The translations under genes were made by a program, and so were the position numbers. The notes below the pieces were generated by a model. It had not been told where the DNA came from, did not search any database, and was given only the letters and a program-made list of their open reading frames with translations. From JBFJKD01 sp041600415 (GTDB lineage Bacteria > Pseudomonadota > Gammaproteobacteria > Pseudomonadales > Porticoccaceae): a stretch of DNA of 64,000 nt. This document shows positions 8,608 through 15,772 of the stretch, piece by piece. The stretch is from the NCBI GenBank assembly GCA_041600415.1, contig JBFIKF010000001.1, positions 248,001 to 312,000 of the forward strand. Reading direction: 5' to 3'. The stretch's first letter is position 1; each line of letters starts with the position of its first letter.

Positions 8608-9129
8608 TCAGCTTTGATCGTGAGATGCCGATGCCGCTCTGAACAGCGTTTCCTGCAGAGTAAGCGTGAACGAAAATGCGATAACGTGAATGGGTGCAGC
8701 GAAGAGCAACAGCACGCCACTGCCGTACATTAAGCGATCGGTCGTATGAGAACCGGGAAAGATATTGGCGACAAAAATTACCGCGGCCGCAAACATCAGG
8801 GCAATTCCAATTTTGGCGCCATGTTTTCGTTGCGGCGGAAATCCGCGAGCAGACAAACGTTGGTCCATGCCTCTGATAAAGATCATTAATAACAATGCAC
8901 ACAGCGCAGCAGCGCTTGAACAGGTCCGCCACAGTACTGTTTCGGAGATCTGTACCAGGCTGAACAGGGGCGGAAAGATGCTGACCAGAAACACTACGGC
9001 ACTAGCGCTGAAAGTAACCGAGGCACGCATCGATCCGCGCGGCCCGGTGGAACCTTGAAGGACAGCAAGTATCGCCGAAAAACCTGCCAGGGTAATGGCA
9101 CATTCTGCAAGTAAGTTAAAGAATTCCAT
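8608..9129 (-). CDS. Hypothetical multi-pass membrane protein
   Basis: 173-residue protein, not recognised. It has about five hydrophobic segments (about 6-26, 40-60, 68-88, 104-124, 134-160) and no extracytoplasmic domain. The first helix, ECAITLAGFSAILAVLQG, carries small residues typical of packed helices. ATG 9129 is preferred over an ATG four codons upstream because GAGG sits eight bases before it. It heads a minus-strand run of four genes with an AhpD-like protein, an acetyltransferase and rsuA, though the gap to the next gene is 123 bases. A transporter or membrane sensor are both possible. Confidence 0.7.
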   Translation of the reverse strand: MEFFNLLAECAITLAGFSAILAVLQGSTGPRGSMRASVTFSASAVVFLVSIFPPLFSLVQISETVLWRTCSSAAALCALLLMIFIRGMDQRLSARGFPPQRKHGAKIGIALMFAAAVIFVANIFPGSHTTDRLMYGSGVLLLFAAPIHVIAFSFTLTLQETLFRAASASHDQS

Positions 9130-9560
9130 GGTTTGCCTCATTTTAATTATGAATATTACAGATGGTGCAGATGGTCTTTTAACGTGATGGTCCGCAATGG
9201 CGGTGCAGCTTCCGCAACTCCGGCTCGGGTGGAAGGCAGCGCGCGCTGAACATAGTGTTACTCTACCACCTGGCGAATGCAACGAACGCCGGGGCCGCTA
9301 AATAGTATGACGGCTGATGATAACCGGCACCAGGTCATTTCCGGTTAGCCGTTAGTCAACAGCCGATCCACTTCTTAAGTATAGTTGGGAGTATGGGTAG
9401 TGAGAATTTGGTTGAAAAAATTATAACCGTTGATTTATTTGGTAGATTCAATATATTGACGATACACGTCTATCGATCACCCGGTTAACAGATCCTTATC
9501 CGTGCGAAAAGCTATCTACACCAACCAGCGCTGAATTGCTGTCAGACTACAGGAGCAACG
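9130..9560. other. 431-base intergenic region between divergent genes
   Basis: No credible coding sequence is seen. The right half (about 9360-9500) is visibly AT-rich and holds a candidate promoter and two adjacent dyads described separately. The left half must hold the promoter of the minus-strand membrane-protein operon, but I could not single out a convincing one. Confidence 0.6.
9430..9475 (+). promoter_or_regulatory. Candidate promoter with two adjacent operator-like dyads upstream of the ydcZ-like gene
   Basis: TTGATT (9430-9435) and TATATT (9452-9457) with a 16-base spacer form a weak sigma-70-like promoter. The -10 is embedded in the perfect 12-base palindrome TCAATATATTGA (9448-9459). 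Directly after it lies a 16-base near-palindrome, CGATACACGTCTATCG (9460-9475), with one mismatched pair. Abutting dyads over a -10 are typical repressor targets. No regulator gene is adjacent. Confidence 0.35.
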
Positions 9561-10019
9561 ATGAATAGCATTAACCATCCCGTTTTCTATGCCGCAATCA
9601 TGTTAATCGCCGGTTTGGGTATACCCGTAATGGCTTCCCTGAACGCCGGGTTAGGTGCCAGGTTAGAGAATCCAATACTGGCTTCGACTATACTGTTTGT
9701 GGTTGCCATTATTGTGGCAGTTGGTGGTTTACTGGCTATTCAGGGCGTACCAAAAAACGTGATTTCCGACGCCATACCCATCCATTTTTATCTGGGCGGT
9801 CTATGCGTGGTGTTTTATGTATTTGCGGTCACCTGGATCGTACCGAAATTTGGCGTTGGCAACGCCATCGCATTTGTGTTGTTGGGACAGTTAATTTCAA
9901 TGGCCACGATCGACAATTTCGGCTTACTGGGCGCACCCCAATTTCCGGTTTCATGGCAACGGTTCGGCGGTTTGTTGCTGATGGCTGTCGGAATATTTTT
10001 TGCCGTTCGCAGAAATTGA
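9561..10019 (+). CDS. YdcZ-type DMT family transporter (DUF606)
   Basis: 152-residue membrane protein with five hydrophobic helices covering nearly the whole length. The small-residue pattern (GIPVMASLNAGLGARLENPILAS in the first part, FVLLGQLISMATIDNFGLLG in the last third) is that of the DUF606/YdcZ branch of the drug/metabolite transporter superfamily, which consists of half-size, presumably dimeric transporters. The substrate is unknown. The start has AGGAGC eight bases upstream. It stands alone: a long intergenic region precedes it and a convergent gene follows. Confidence 0.85.
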   Translation: MNSINHPVFYAAIMLIAGLGIPVMASLNAGLGARLENPILASTILFVVAIIVAVGGLLAIQGVPKNVISDAIPIHFYLGGLCVVFYVFAVTWIVPKFGVGNAIAFVLLGQLISMATIDNFGLLGAPQFPVSWQRFGGLLLMAVGIFFAVRRN

Positions 10020-10029
10020 CATGGTTGTC

Positions 10030-10066
10030 ATACGAGCACGCGATTACGGGAATTGTATGCTCGTAT
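10030..10066. repeat. Inverted repeat after the ydcZ-like gene
   Basis: ATACGAGCA (10030-10038) and TGCTCGTAT (10058-10066) are exact reverse complements separated by 19 bases. It lies between two convergent genes (stop at 10019 and a minus-strand stop at 10081) and may act as a weak bidirectional terminator, though a T run is missing. Confidence 0.5.
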
Positions 10067-10080
10067 AGTCGAGCTACGTA

Positions 10081-11250
10081 CTAATATTTTAGTGTGCTCA
10101 ATAGCTTAAGAAACGAGCCCACGAGTTTCCTGCCTTTGCGGCCCAGCCAGGGACGGTTATGTAAAAAGTTGCTGCGCCAAATTAAAGCGCGTATAGCTTT
10201 TTCCATTGAAGATTCAACGCCAATATTGCAAAATTTTTCGTAAGTGCTGCAGCTGTAATTGTCTACTGCAACGATTTTATTAATATGCTTGTCCAGATTA
10301 ATGGTATTTTTAAAGCAGACCAAGGGAATATCGCCAACGGTTTGCATTATTGGAATTAATGTTCGCAAACATTTGTCGCAAGTACCGCAATTCAGATGGC
10401 CAAGTGCCAGATCGAATTCGTTCGTGAGATTTTTTTGGCACACCCTGAGATGCTTGGACAGTAAGGGATTGTCCGCTATTTGCCGAAGCTTTTCGTCGCG
10501 GGAATACTGATCACCGTAATGAACAATTTTAATGTCGGCAGAAGAACGTAGTGGCGCAGTCATCCAGTGAGAGCCATGGTGGAAGTTGAGCAGAGCAGTG
10601 CGGCTGTAATCAGAGGAAATGACCTGGGTAGCGACCCCGTCGATCAAATAACCAAGTGCTGCAAGTGCACCCTCAAATGATTCGCGGTAGCGCTTACGGG
10701 CAATGTGATGTTGACGCAGATTGGTCTTGATACTAACAGCATTTACATTATATTTTGCGGCTACATATTGCGCGTTACCAAACACTACGGCAGCGCCCCC
10801 ATCGTCGTCAAGAGCGATGTCCAACCCGTGGACGGTTACAACATGGTGAACAGGCTTGGGATAGGTAGAAATTGAATGAAAAGAATCGACCCCTCCAGAA
10901 AAACACAACGCGGTAAAATTACCCTCATATTGAAATGGCGGGCCATTTCGTAGTGAACAAATTTTTATTGGCGGCCATCCCCACCAGGATTGGTAAATGG
11001 CCATTAAATTTTGGGCGTTTTTCAACCAAACAGGACACAACGAGTCTTCAAAAACTAGATTCCGGCGCAAGTGTAATGCAGCCACTAATAACGCTCCGGC
11101 AAACCCTTCTGGCGCCGGGCGCAACCTGTGATTACTAGATTGAAACCAGAGTGTACGTCCATCGACCGGGGCGGAGACGGTATACAGGCCTTGTTTGTAG
11201 TCCAACCGTAGTTTGCCGACCTTGATTTCATTCCCAACAGTGTTATCCAT
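10081..11250 (-). CDS. QueC-like PP-loop ATP-pyrophosphatase of unknown substrate
   Basis: 389-residue protein, not assignable to a named enzyme. The PP-loop SGGVDS is at residues 118-123, preceded by a beta strand (NFTALCF), as in enzymes that adenylate carboxyl or carbonyl groups. A zinc-site pattern resembling that of 7-cyano-7-deazaguanine synthase QueC follows: Cys271, then Cys288-Gly-Thr-Cys291-Asp-Lys-Cys294. The protein is much longer than QueC (about 230 residues), with about 110 extra residues in front and 90 behind. It is divergent from a NTF2-like/ATP-grasp gene pair across 133 bases. An ATP-dependent nucleobase or amide-forming modification is plausible. The surrounding DNA seems more AT-rich than the flanks. 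Confidence 0.7.
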   Translation of the reverse strand: MDNTVGNEIKVGKLRLDYKQGLYTVSAPVDGRTLWFQSSNHRLRPAPEGFAGALLVAALHLRRNLVFEDSLCPVWLKNAQNLMAIYQSWWGWPPIKICSLRNGPPFQYEGNFTALCFSGGVDSFHSISTYPKPVHHVVTVHGLDIALDDDGGAAVVFGNAQYVAAKYNVNAVSIKTNLRQHHIARKRYRESFEGALAALGYLIDGVATQVISSDYSRTALLNFHHGSHWMTAPLRSSADIKIVHYGDQYSRDEKLRQIADNPLLSKHLRVCQKNLTNEFDLALGHLNCGTCDKCLRTLIPIMQTVGDIPLVCFKNTINLDKHINKIVAVDNYSCSTYEKFCNIGVESSMEKAIRALIWRSNFLHNRPWLGRKGRKLVGSFLKLLSTLKY

Positions 11251-11293
11251 ATTTTTTTCCCTGCTTGACGGCTAAAGTCCTATGCAGAATACT

Positions 11294-11324
11294 TTGACCT
11301 AGACTAGGCTTGGCTGGTTATTAT
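11294..11324 (+). promoter_or_regulatory. Candidate promoter with overlapping perfect dyad in the divergent spacer
   Basis: TTGACC (11294-11299) and the TTATTAT stretch (11318-11324) give -35/-10 spacings of 18 or 19 bases for transcription toward the NTF2-like/ATP-grasp genes. The perfect odd dyad CCTAGACTAGG (11298-11308) overlaps the -35 and could be an operator controlling one or both divergent units. This is pattern evidence only. Confidence 0.35.
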
Positions 11325-11383
11325 CCGCACAATAGGAAGGGGAGGAAAGCGGAGACGTCATCAATCGATATAGGGAGAGCGAT

Positions 11384-11812
11384 GTGCATGCACGGGTGGA
11401 GAGATCGTTGAAAGCATGGCTGGAGGAATTTGCCAGCTGTGTGCGGAACAGGGACTTTGAGCGTGGTCGCGATATGTTTCTAGAGGAAGTGGTTGGTTAT
11501 GGGACTTGGACAGACCGCATGGTTGGGCTGGATAATCTGGTGGTCAGCCAATGGTGCAATGTGTGGCCAAAGACAGAAGGATTTACTTTCGATTGGGACA
11601 GTAGCAACGTATGGTGCGATCACCCCTCGGCACCGAAGCTGGCTGTGATAGCGGCGCTGTGGTCGGGTAACGGAGTAGATGGGAGCGGTGGCCATTTTGA
11701 TCGCAAGGGCCGTTCAACGACGGTACTTCAAAAGGATGCGGCTGACCGGTGGCGAGCTGTACATACACATTTTTCACTGTTACCTAACAACAATCTGACC
11801 GGCAGTGCCTAG
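11384..11812 (+). CDS. NTF2/SnoaL-like domain protein
   Basis: 142-residue soluble protein. The N-terminal helices (LKAWLEEFASCVRNRDFERGRDMF), a central VGYGTW strand, and the C-terminal strand pair with alternating hydrophobics and Trp (LAVIAALWSGN ... GRSTTVLQKDAADRWRAVHTHFSLLP) are the cone-shaped NTF2/SnoaL fold, as in the ketosteroid-isomerase-like and DUF4440 groups. It may be a binding or isomerising subunit or a stress-adaptor domain. The GTG start is favoured by GGGAGAG about six bases upstream. It precedes the ATP-grasp gene by 19 bases, so the two are probably co-transcribed. Confidence 0.75.
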   Translation: MHARVERSLKAWLEEFASCVRNRDFERGRDMFLEEVVGYGTWTDRMVGLDNLVVSQWCNVWPKTEGFTFDWDSSNVWCDHPSAPKLAVIAALWSGNGVDGSGGHFDRKGRSTTVLQKDAADRWRAVHTHFSLLPNNNLTGSA

Positions 11813-11831
11813 CTGGCTTTGTTTTAGTGAC

Positions 11832-12746
11832 ATGCAAAGGAAAATTAATTTAGTTCTCGTCCCCGACACACATAATCACGACCCGCAGGATTTCCATAAA
11901 ATCGCAGAAAAAATCCGTGCGCTTTGCCAAGATGTTGTCCCGTATGTTTGTCTACCGCGGCAATTGAGCTGGAAAAAATGGTTGTATGCTGGCAGGCCTA
12001 CTCTCTACGTGGCTACGCGGCCGTTAAAGCGCCTCAACCCTTTGAGGGGTTGCAAGCTTGGCGGTGTGAAGATGAACAAAGCTGAGCAGTATCGGCGTCT
12101 GGAGGAAAATAATATTTCCACGCCGAAATGGGAATCTATCAATGCGAGTACTCGCCTTTCCCGGCAAGACTGGGGTGATTATGTGGTCGTTAAACCCAAC
12201 AGTGGGCGAGGTGGGCGTGGCGTTAAAATTAAGAAAACTGGAAGAGTCAAAGGCGAAAAATATTATGACGGGGAGGAGTACATTGTTCAGGCATTTGTGT
12301 ATACAGGGACAGAGCCGGTAGTATATCGCGCTCTGACTTTATTCGGAAAAGTGCTGTATCTCGAGTGTAGTAGAAACTCCAACTGTGGGCATGAGCTTTC
12401 AGGGCCCAATAAATTTGGTGAAGTCGGGGGGCATAACATAGTTGCAAGCGCTAGGGGCGCCAACAGGGAGCTTGTTCGAGACCCGATGATAGAGTCTTTT
12501 GCCGAAAAGGTTGCCACGATCTGTTTTCCCAATATCCCCGTGTTGGGTATTGATGTTATGAAGGACGCGCTCACCGGAGAACTTTTCGTCGCAGAGACCA
12601 ATCCCTTTGGCCAAACCTGGCACTTTTCTTCGCAGATTGGAAAAAGCATGGCCCGAGATCATGGCCTGGAATACGAGAAGCAGTTTGGCGCCTTCGATAA
12701 GGCCGCGAAGATACTGATACAAGTTGCGAGGCAGCGCGCAGAGTAA
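11832..12746 (+). CDS. ATP-grasp ligase-like protein of unknown substrate
   Basis: 304-residue protein with the ATP-grasp fold: an N-terminal pre-ATP-grasp part (1-80), the glycine-rich phosphate loop VVVKPNSGRGGRG (118-130), a hinge region (EYIVQAFVYTG), and the metal-binding end (VLGIDVM 237-243; AETNP 254-258, with Glu255 and Asn257 as ligands). Such enzymes join a carboxylate to an amine or thiol through an acyl phosphate, for example RimK, D-Ala-D-Ala ligase and glutathione synthetase. The substrate is unknown. An in-frame GTG nine codons upstream overlaps the preceding gene and is an alternative start; neither start has a strong ribosome-binding site. It faces the rsd operon across about 200 bases. 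Confidence 0.75.
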   Translation: MQRKINLVLVPDTHNHDPQDFHKIAEKIRALCQDVVPYVCLPRQLSWKKWLYAGRPTLYVATRPLKRLNPLRGCKLGGVKMNKAEQYRRLEENNISTPKWESINASTRLSRQDWGDYVVVKPNSGRGGRGVKIKKTGRVKGEKYYDGEEYIVQAFVYTGTEPVVYRALTLFGKVLYLECSRNSNCGHELSGPNKFGEVGGHNIVASARGANRELVRDPMIESFAEKVATICFPNIPVLGIDVMKDALTGELFVAETNPFGQTWHFSSQIGKSMARDHGLEYEKQFGAFDKAAKILIQVARQRAE

Positions 12747-12750
12747 CAAA

Positions 12751-12792
12751 ATGGCCGTAACAAGCTTTACACTACCGCAAGACTGCGGCCAT
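12751..12792. repeat. Short inverted repeat after the ATP-grasp gene
   Basis: ATGGCCG (12751-12757) and CGGCCAT (12786-12792) are exact reverse complements enclosing 28 bases, immediately after the ATP-grasp stop. The 200-base gap between this gene and rsd shows nothing else convincing; a T run at about 12830-12837 is not preceded by a clear hairpin. Confidence 0.35.
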
Positions 12793-12946
12793 ATAACTAG
12801 CTAGAAACTCTAATGGTAGCGTATACGGCGTTTTTTTATTGTGTACAGCCTGTTGGTACCATGTCGCCGGAGTCAAATAAAAACTTGCGTCTCCCGAATT
12901 TACTGAAGGCGTTAGGTGATGGGTTCGCTGGATGATGCTGTGTGTA

Positions 12947-13423
12947 TCAGGAAGAATTTTTTTTGTTTTCGCGGTGGCTGTCGTGCAGCACGGCTATGAT
13001 GCGGTCTTCCGCTTCAAAGCGATTAACCAGCGCCTCGCCCAGGGCGGACAGATCGTCGGCGAGCGAAGTCAGATCGTCAGGGGTCATGTATTTATCGTTG
13101 AAATCCAGCGCCTGTTCGGTGGAGTCGCCGATCTGTTCGAGCAGCTTTTTGGCCTCTTTCAGCCCTTCCTTTTCATCGAACTCGCGCCCCTCGCGCAACA
13201 GTTGTTCGTAGACTTCAAAATGCCCCGCTGACACATAGTCTACCAGCTGCTCGGAAAATTCCAGAACCCGCTCCCCGTGGTCCGGGTCGTCGTCGTGGAA
13301 TTCGCTGATGGCCGCCAGGTCGCTGTAAATAATCAGCAGGTTTTGTCGACTAAGTAGCCAACGGTCGATTAGTTTGCTTACCCCACCCCAGCGTTCCCTT
13401 GCATTACGACAATTTTCCAACAT
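12947..13423 (-). CDS. rsd: Regulator of sigma-70, Rsd/AlgQ family
   Basis: 158-residue helical protein. The opening MLENCRNARERWGGVSKLIDRWL and the segment LVDYVSAGHFEVYEQLL are hallmarks of Rsd (AlgQ in Pseudomonas), an anti-sigma protein that binds region 4 of RpoD and shifts polymerase toward alternative sigma factors; in Pseudomonas it also affects alginate and siderophore genes. AGGT lies about eight bases before the ATG. It is 80 bases downstream of lrgB, at the end of a minus-strand run that includes dsbB; rsd/algQ next to a dsbB-type gene is also known in Pseudomonas. Confidence 0.93.
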   Translation of the reverse strand: MLENCRNARERWGGVSKLIDRWLLSRQNLLIIYSDLAAISEFHDDDPDHGERVLEFSEQLVDYVSAGHFEVYEQLLREGREFDEKEGLKEAKKLLEQIGDSTEQALDFNDKYMTPDDLTSLADDLSALGEALVNRFEAEDRIIAVLHDSHRENKKNSS

Positions 13424-13503
13424 GGTGCGCTACCTGATTTGTCCCTTGCGGACGGCAAGGATAGGCAACCCGGCGTCGCGACACAAGTGGAGAGCTATTT
13501 TAG

Positions 13504-14205
13504 TTAATGTCCGAGCCACAGCACGACCGTGGGCAGGGTCAACGCGGTAATGGCTCCGGTCAGACCCAGGGCAAGGCTGGCGAAGGCACCACACAGAGGG
13601 TCTATTTCAAAGGCCCTGGCTGTGCCAACGCCATGGGCATTGATGCCGAGGGTAAATCCCACCAGACGCGGATCCCGCAAGCCCAGTCGCGCCAGTAACG
13701 CGGGGCCGACGAGTGCGCCGACGACCCCGGTAAAAATAACCACACCGGCGGTAAGTTCGCCAATCGCACCAATTTCCGTGGCAATACCCAGCGCAATTGG
13801 CGTGGTGACGGATTTTGGCGCAATCGCCAACAATGTACCGGGTTGTGCACCCAGCAGCCAGGCTACAGAAAGTGCACATAAGGGGGCGGCGAGTAGACCG
13901 AACAATAGTGTCAGCAGCAGGGGCTGGGCCATCTGGCGAATGCGATCGAATTGCTGGTGCAAGGGGATGGCCAGCGCCACGGTGCTGGGCCCCAGCAGCC
14001 AGTAAAACAGCCGGTTTCCCCCCTGGTAATCGGCGTATTCGATATCCAGGACCCACAGCAAAAGCGCCAGCAGTACACAGGCGCTGGACAGGGGGTGTAG
14101 CAATACCCATTGGTGGCAGTGGCGAAAAAGCCACAGGCAGGGTAGATAAATACTAACGGTGAGCACCATAAACAGCACGTGTTGCAGTAGGTCAGCTACC
14201 ATCAA
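13504..14205 (-). CDS. lrgB: LrgB/CidB family membrane protein
   Basis: 233-residue integral membrane protein with about seven hydrophobic helices. The C-terminal part (ALGIATEIGAIGELTAGVVIFTG and LVGFTLGINAHGVGTARAFE) is the conserved LrgB signature. LrgA and LrgB act together as a holin/antiholin-like pair affecting murein hydrolase activity, and in some bacteria and plants they transport pyruvate or glycolate. The ATG overlaps the end of lrgA by four bases, so translation is coupled. The physiological role in this organism cannot be read from sequence. Confidence 0.93.
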   Translation of the reverse strand: MMVADLLQHVLFMVLTVSIYLPCLWLFRHCHQWVLLHPLSSACVLLALLLWVLDIEYADYQGGNRLFYWLLGPSTVALAIPLHQQFDRIRQMAQPLLLTLLFGLLAAPLCALSVAWLLGAQPGTLLAIAPKSVTTPIALGIATEIGAIGELTAGVVIFTGVVGALVGPALLARLGLRDPRLVGFTLGINAHGVGTARAFEIDPLCGAFASLALGLTGAITALTLPTVVLWLGH

Positions 14206-14606
14206 CGGTGCCGCTCAGAGTTGTCTAATGTCGACGCAGTTTTTGCGCTCAGGGTTTTCAATACCAGACCGGTGAGGGTGATGGACAAGAGAGTGCCGAC
14301 AACAATGGCGCCAAGCAGGGCGGGCCCTTGATTAGAAAACCCGTCGGGTAGAAAAAATATACCGACGCCGGCGGGAATAAAAAACATTGGCAGCATGGCA
14401 ATAAGCCGGTGCGCGGTATCCACCAGCCATACAGGGGTGGTGCCGGGATACAGGCGCAGCGCGGCGAACAGCAGCAACATTCCCAGCACGGCGCCGGGAA
14501 TCGGTGCACCGGTATAGCTCGCGACGCCCTCCCCGCACCACAGAAAGGCAATGAGCACCGCCAGCCCTTTACCCGTGGCGATCAGGTTTTGCGCAACAGT
14601 TGCCAC
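14202..14606 (-). CDS. lrgA: LrgA/CidA family holin-like membrane protein
   Basis: 134-residue protein with four hydrophobic helices (about 10-30, 34-52, 62-84, 94-118). The pattern GAPIPGAVLGMLLLFAAL and the MFFIPAGVGIF segment define the LrgA/CidA family, the small partner of LrgB. The GTG start lies 25 bases inside the end of dsbB, an unusually deep overlap, so the two are probably translated from one message. It overlaps lrgB by four bases at the other end. Confidence 0.92.
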   Translation of the reverse strand: MATVAQNLIATGKGLAVLIAFLWCGEGVASYTGAPIPGAVLGMLLLFAALRLYPGTTPVWLVDTAHRLIAMLPMFFIPAGVGIFFLPDGFSNQGPALLGAIVVGTLLSITLTGLVLKTLSAKTASTLDNSERHR

Positions 14607-15067
14607 AGGCTCAACAGGGCGAGGCCAGCAAAGGCCATCAGGGTCCAGGCGGGGATACTAAGGTTTAATAAAGTCCACTGCACTTGCGCGCAATTACCGT
14701 CCCCCTTGAGCAGCATGGGTAACGCTTCACCAAAGGAAAATACGTCGAACAGATAATCGGCGGGCGGCCCACAGGTTGGCACCAGATCTTCGGGCAAACT
14801 TTGTAACCACAGTTGCCGCAGGGCGAAACCAGCCCCGGTCAGCGCACTAATGCCGATTGCCCCTGCGTAGATACCCTGACCGGTGCGACCAGGATGGTGA
14901 ATAAATGCCAGCATGGCGATAACGCCGGTGGCGATGACCAGCACCCGTTGCACGATACACAGGTAACAGGGCTTCAAATCCAGCACATGCTGTAGAAACA
15001 GTGCCGCAGCAATCAGACCTGCACAGGCGAGGGCGATCGCTAGATTGGTGTTGCGCGGCGATAGCAT
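14582..15067 (-). CDS. dsbB: Disulfide bond formation protein DsbB
   Basis: 161-residue inner-membrane quinone oxidoreductase that reoxidises periplasmic DsbA. There are four membrane helices (about 10-28, 42-58, 66-86, 138-156). Both required cysteine pairs are present: Cys34-Tyr-Leu-Cys37 at the start of the first periplasmic loop and Cys99/Cys126 in the second. The second-loop Pro-rich sequence after Cys99 fits the family. It is 93 bases after acpH and overlaps lrgA. No dsbA is seen in this window. Confidence 0.95.
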   Translation of the reverse strand: MLSPRNTNLAIALACAGLIAAALFLQHVLDLKPCYLCIVQRVLVIATGVIAMLAFIHHPGRTGQGIYAGAIGISALTGAGFALRQLWLQSLPEDLVPTCGPPADYLFDVFSFGEALPMLLKGDGNCAQVQWTLLNLSIPAWTLMAFAGLALLSLWQLLRKT

Positions 15068-15160
15068 GGCAGAGTTTCCTTGTGTGGCTTTTTTGTTGGT
15101 TAAATGGTGGCGCGTGGTGCCAGCGTTGAGGTTAAGGGTTTCAGTTCGGCAGTGCCAGCG

Positions 15161-15772
15161 TCAACCGCCGATAGCCCCGCGCTGCGGGCGATTAAGTTTC
15201 TGGTAGCGCGCAGAAAACCGCAGCAACTTTTCCATTGCTGGCCCAAAGGCGGCCACCAAGCTCGCCTGTTCGGGCTGCACTGCCGCCCAGGCCTGCTCGA
15301 GGGGTACCGGGTTGCGAAAACGCCCCCCTACCTGGCGCAACACACCGGGTACCGCGCCCGGTTCGGCGTAACGTTGCAGCCAACCAATTTGTGGTGCGCG
15401 AACACTAAAGTCGTAGGCGCCATCCGGTAACCACGACTGACAGGTCTGTAGATGTTGATAAAAATCGGCACAGTATTCGTCGAGGGGTTGGTCGTGGTAA
15501 TGCCGCCAATTGCACGCTAAAAGATGGTCGAAACAGACATCGATAACGATGCCCGCATAGCGCCGCCACGGCGCGGGAAAGTGGATAAAAAGTTCGCTGA
15601 TGTCGGGTAAGTTGTCGGCGTAGTTGTCGAGACTGCGGTGCAGCCGAATGCCACTTTCGACTCCCGCGGGATAGTGACCACGCAGCGGCCCCTTCACGAA
15701 ATCACCCAGCAGTCCGCCCACTTGCATGTGCGGGTCATCGCCTGAGAGCAAAATATGGGCGAGATAGTTCAT
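15161..15772 (-). CDS. acpH: Acyl carrier protein phosphodiesterase AcpH
   Basis: 203-residue DUF479 enzyme that hydrolyses the 4'-phosphopantetheine group from holo-ACP. The opening MNYLAHILLSGDD, GGLLGDFVKGPLRG and GIRLHRSLDNYAD, with a second metal-ligand region VIDVCFDHLLACNW, are the conserved HD-like metal-binding segments of AcpH. The start ATG overlaps the gshA stop by four bases (ATGA), so the two are translationally coupled. The C-terminal 25 residues are basic and not family-specific. Confidence 0.92.
   Translation of the reverse strand: MNYLAHILLSGDDPHMQVGGLLGDFVKGPLRGHYPAGVESGIRLHRSLDNYADNLPDISELFIHFPAPWRRYAGIVIDVCFDHLLACNWRHYHDQPLDEYCADFYQHLQTCQSWLPDGAYDFSVRAPQIGWLQRYAEPGAVPGVLRQVGGRFRNPVPLEQAWAAVQPEQASLVAAFGPAMEKLLRFSARYQKLNRPQRGAIGG

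Noticed and set aside
12932..13231. 99-residue plus-strand open frame opposite rsd
   Set aside because: It is the antisense of a clearly recognised rsd gene.
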